A stretch of DNA of 64,000 bases from Exophiala sp. HKRS030 (taxonomy: Eukaryota > Ascomycota > Eurotiomycetes > Chaetothyriales > Herpotrichiellaceae). The DNA lies in the NCBI GenBank assembly GCA_023897205.1, contig JAHWDD010000002.1:1984001-2048000 (forward strand), given 5' to 3'. This document shows, one piece after another, positions 63,105-64,000 of the stretch (position 1 is its first letter; each line of letters begins with the position of its first letter). Below the pieces are notes generated by a model that worked only from the letters and a program-made list of their open reading frames with translations, made no database searches and was not told where the DNA came from. Made by a program: the position numbers and the translations under genes.

Positions 63105-64000
63105 ATGGTCAATGTGAAGAGACTGCCGTCACTGTCGCCCGAAGAACCAAAATCCCATCATGTAGGAAACCCCCCAAAGGGATTCCACAACCCATGGCCT
63201 TCGTTCAACCCTCACCACGGCGGTTTGATGGGTGGTTTCAAACTACGGTTTGGCCGGGACAGACCTGAATTCGTCCCCGTCCCTGACGATCGAGAGGGTC
63301 TGGTCCCTGTCCGGAAAGTCGACTTGACGAATCCCAACCCGGCCTTCAAAGTGACGTGGATCGGTCATGCGAGTTTCTTGTTACAGACGTCTCGACCACC
63401 GGACGGTGGTGGTGCCACAAGCCGCGGGATCAACATCCTGTGCGATCCGGTCTTTTCGGAGAGGACGTCTCCGTTCACGTGGTTGGGCCCGAAGAGATAC
63501 ACTCCCACGCCGTGCACTTTGACGGAGCTCCTGGAATCGGTCCCCATCGACGTGGTCATGATCAGTCACAACCACTACGACCACGCCGACGAAGCGACCC
63601 TGAAAGCCGTCTACGCGAAGAGATCCTCCGACGTTCGTTTTGTCGTCGGTCTGCACAACGCTCGATGGCTGACTTCGTTCGGTATCGATCCATCCCACAT
63701 CATCGAGCTGGATTGGTGGGACGGTGTCGAGATCGGTGCTGAAGAAAATGTTGGAACGGTACGAATCACTTGTACGCCCACTCAACACTTTTCATCGAGA
63801 TGGATCAATGATAGGAACCACGACTTGTGGTGTTCGTACGCCATTCAAGATCTCAATGACAACAAGAACGTATACTTTGCGGGAGACACGGCTTATCGAA
63901 GTATTCCCAACCGACACATGACCAGAGAAGAAGAGGATGCGCAACCGGTGTGTCCTACCTTCAAGAAAGTCGGGGAGTTGTTGGGACCCTTTGATTTGGC
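63105..64000 (+). CDS. NAPE-PLD-like metallo-beta-lactamase-fold hydrolase (3' truncated by window)
   Basis: An open frame from ATG 63105 to the window end (298 codons, no stop). The N-terminal GFHNPWPSF and FKVTWIGHASFLLQ, the ILCDPVFSERTSPFTWLGPKRYTP segment, the metal motif ISHNHYDHAD (HxHxDH), PTQHFSSRW and YFAGDTAYR are the signature order of N-acyl phosphatidylethanolamine phospholipase D-like proteins. These zinc hydrolases release N-acylethanolamines in animals; fungal relatives are less well known. No intron is seen in the visible part. The C-terminus lies outside the window. Confidence 0.9.
   Translation, partial: MVNVKRLPSLSPEEPKSHHVGNPPKGFHNPWPSFNPHHGGLMGGFKLRFGRDRPEFVPVPDDREGLVPVRKVDLTNPNPAFKVTWIGHASFLLQTSRPPDGGGATSRGINILCDPVFSERTSPFTWLGPKRYTPTPCTLTELLESVPIDVVMISHNHYDHADEATLKAVYAKRSSDVRFVVGLHNARWLTSFGIDPSHIIELDWWDGVEIGAEENVGTVRITCTPTQHFSSRWINDRNHDLWCSYAIQDLNDNKNVYFAGDTAYRSIPNRHMTREEEDAQPVCPTFKKVGELLGPFDL

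Overview
The window is nuclear DNA of a filamentous ascomycete (Pezizomycotina). Genes carry short introns (about 50-100 nt) with GTRNGT-like donors and CTRAC-like branch points. The content is typical of that group: Zn2Cys6 regulators, MFS permeases, P450s, a class I hydrophobin, BTB proteins and a nucleosidase-ankyrin protein. A dispersed TACGGAGTA/TACTCCGTA motif between genes, together with the BTB and Zn2Cys6 repertoire, makes Eurotiomycetes, perhaps Chaetothyriales, the best guess. That placement is inference. I recognise 28 protein-coding genes, one disrupted gene, one doubtful ORF and one MITE-like element. I see no tRNA or rRNA genes and no PKS, NRPS or terpene synthase backbone.

Region 0.2-25 kb is accessory and catabolic in character. 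In order it holds a BTB protein, a sugar-porter MFS permease, a seven-bladed lactonase/muconate-cyclase-like protein, Zn2Cys6 factor 1, an SDR-like protein, an AtuA (DUF1446)-DUF4387 fusion, Zn2Cys6 factor 2, an FAD monooxygenase, Zn2Cys6 factor 3, an FMN reductase, a second BTB paralog and an anion-type MFS permease. Three regulators, five or six enzymes and two permeases in 23 kb suggest an uncharacterised uptake and degradation cluster for an aromatic or terpenoid-like compound. A MITE-like inverted-repeat element sits inside an intron of the second permease.

Region 25-38 kb mixes general and accessory genes: a 2.3-kb gene-poor stretch, a CSC1/OSCA-type channel, a GrpB-family protein, an Ada/AraC-type regulator, a basic hypothetical protein and a P450.

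Region 38-49 kb holds metabolic genes: a CALB-type lipase, a phospholipase D, an alpha/beta hydrolase divergent from a 3-hydroxyisobutyrate dehydrogenase-like enzyme, and a second P450 with an unusual I-helix.

Region 49-64 kb holds a gene-poor stretch rich in TACGGAGTA motifs, a hydrophobin, a decayed nucleoside-phosphorylase-ankyrin gene, a kinesin, a single-pass membrane protein, an amidohydrolase and a NAPE-PLD-like metallo-hydrolase cut by the window edge.

Exon limits were read by eye from GT/GC-AG signals and frame continuity. No alignment or transcript data were available.
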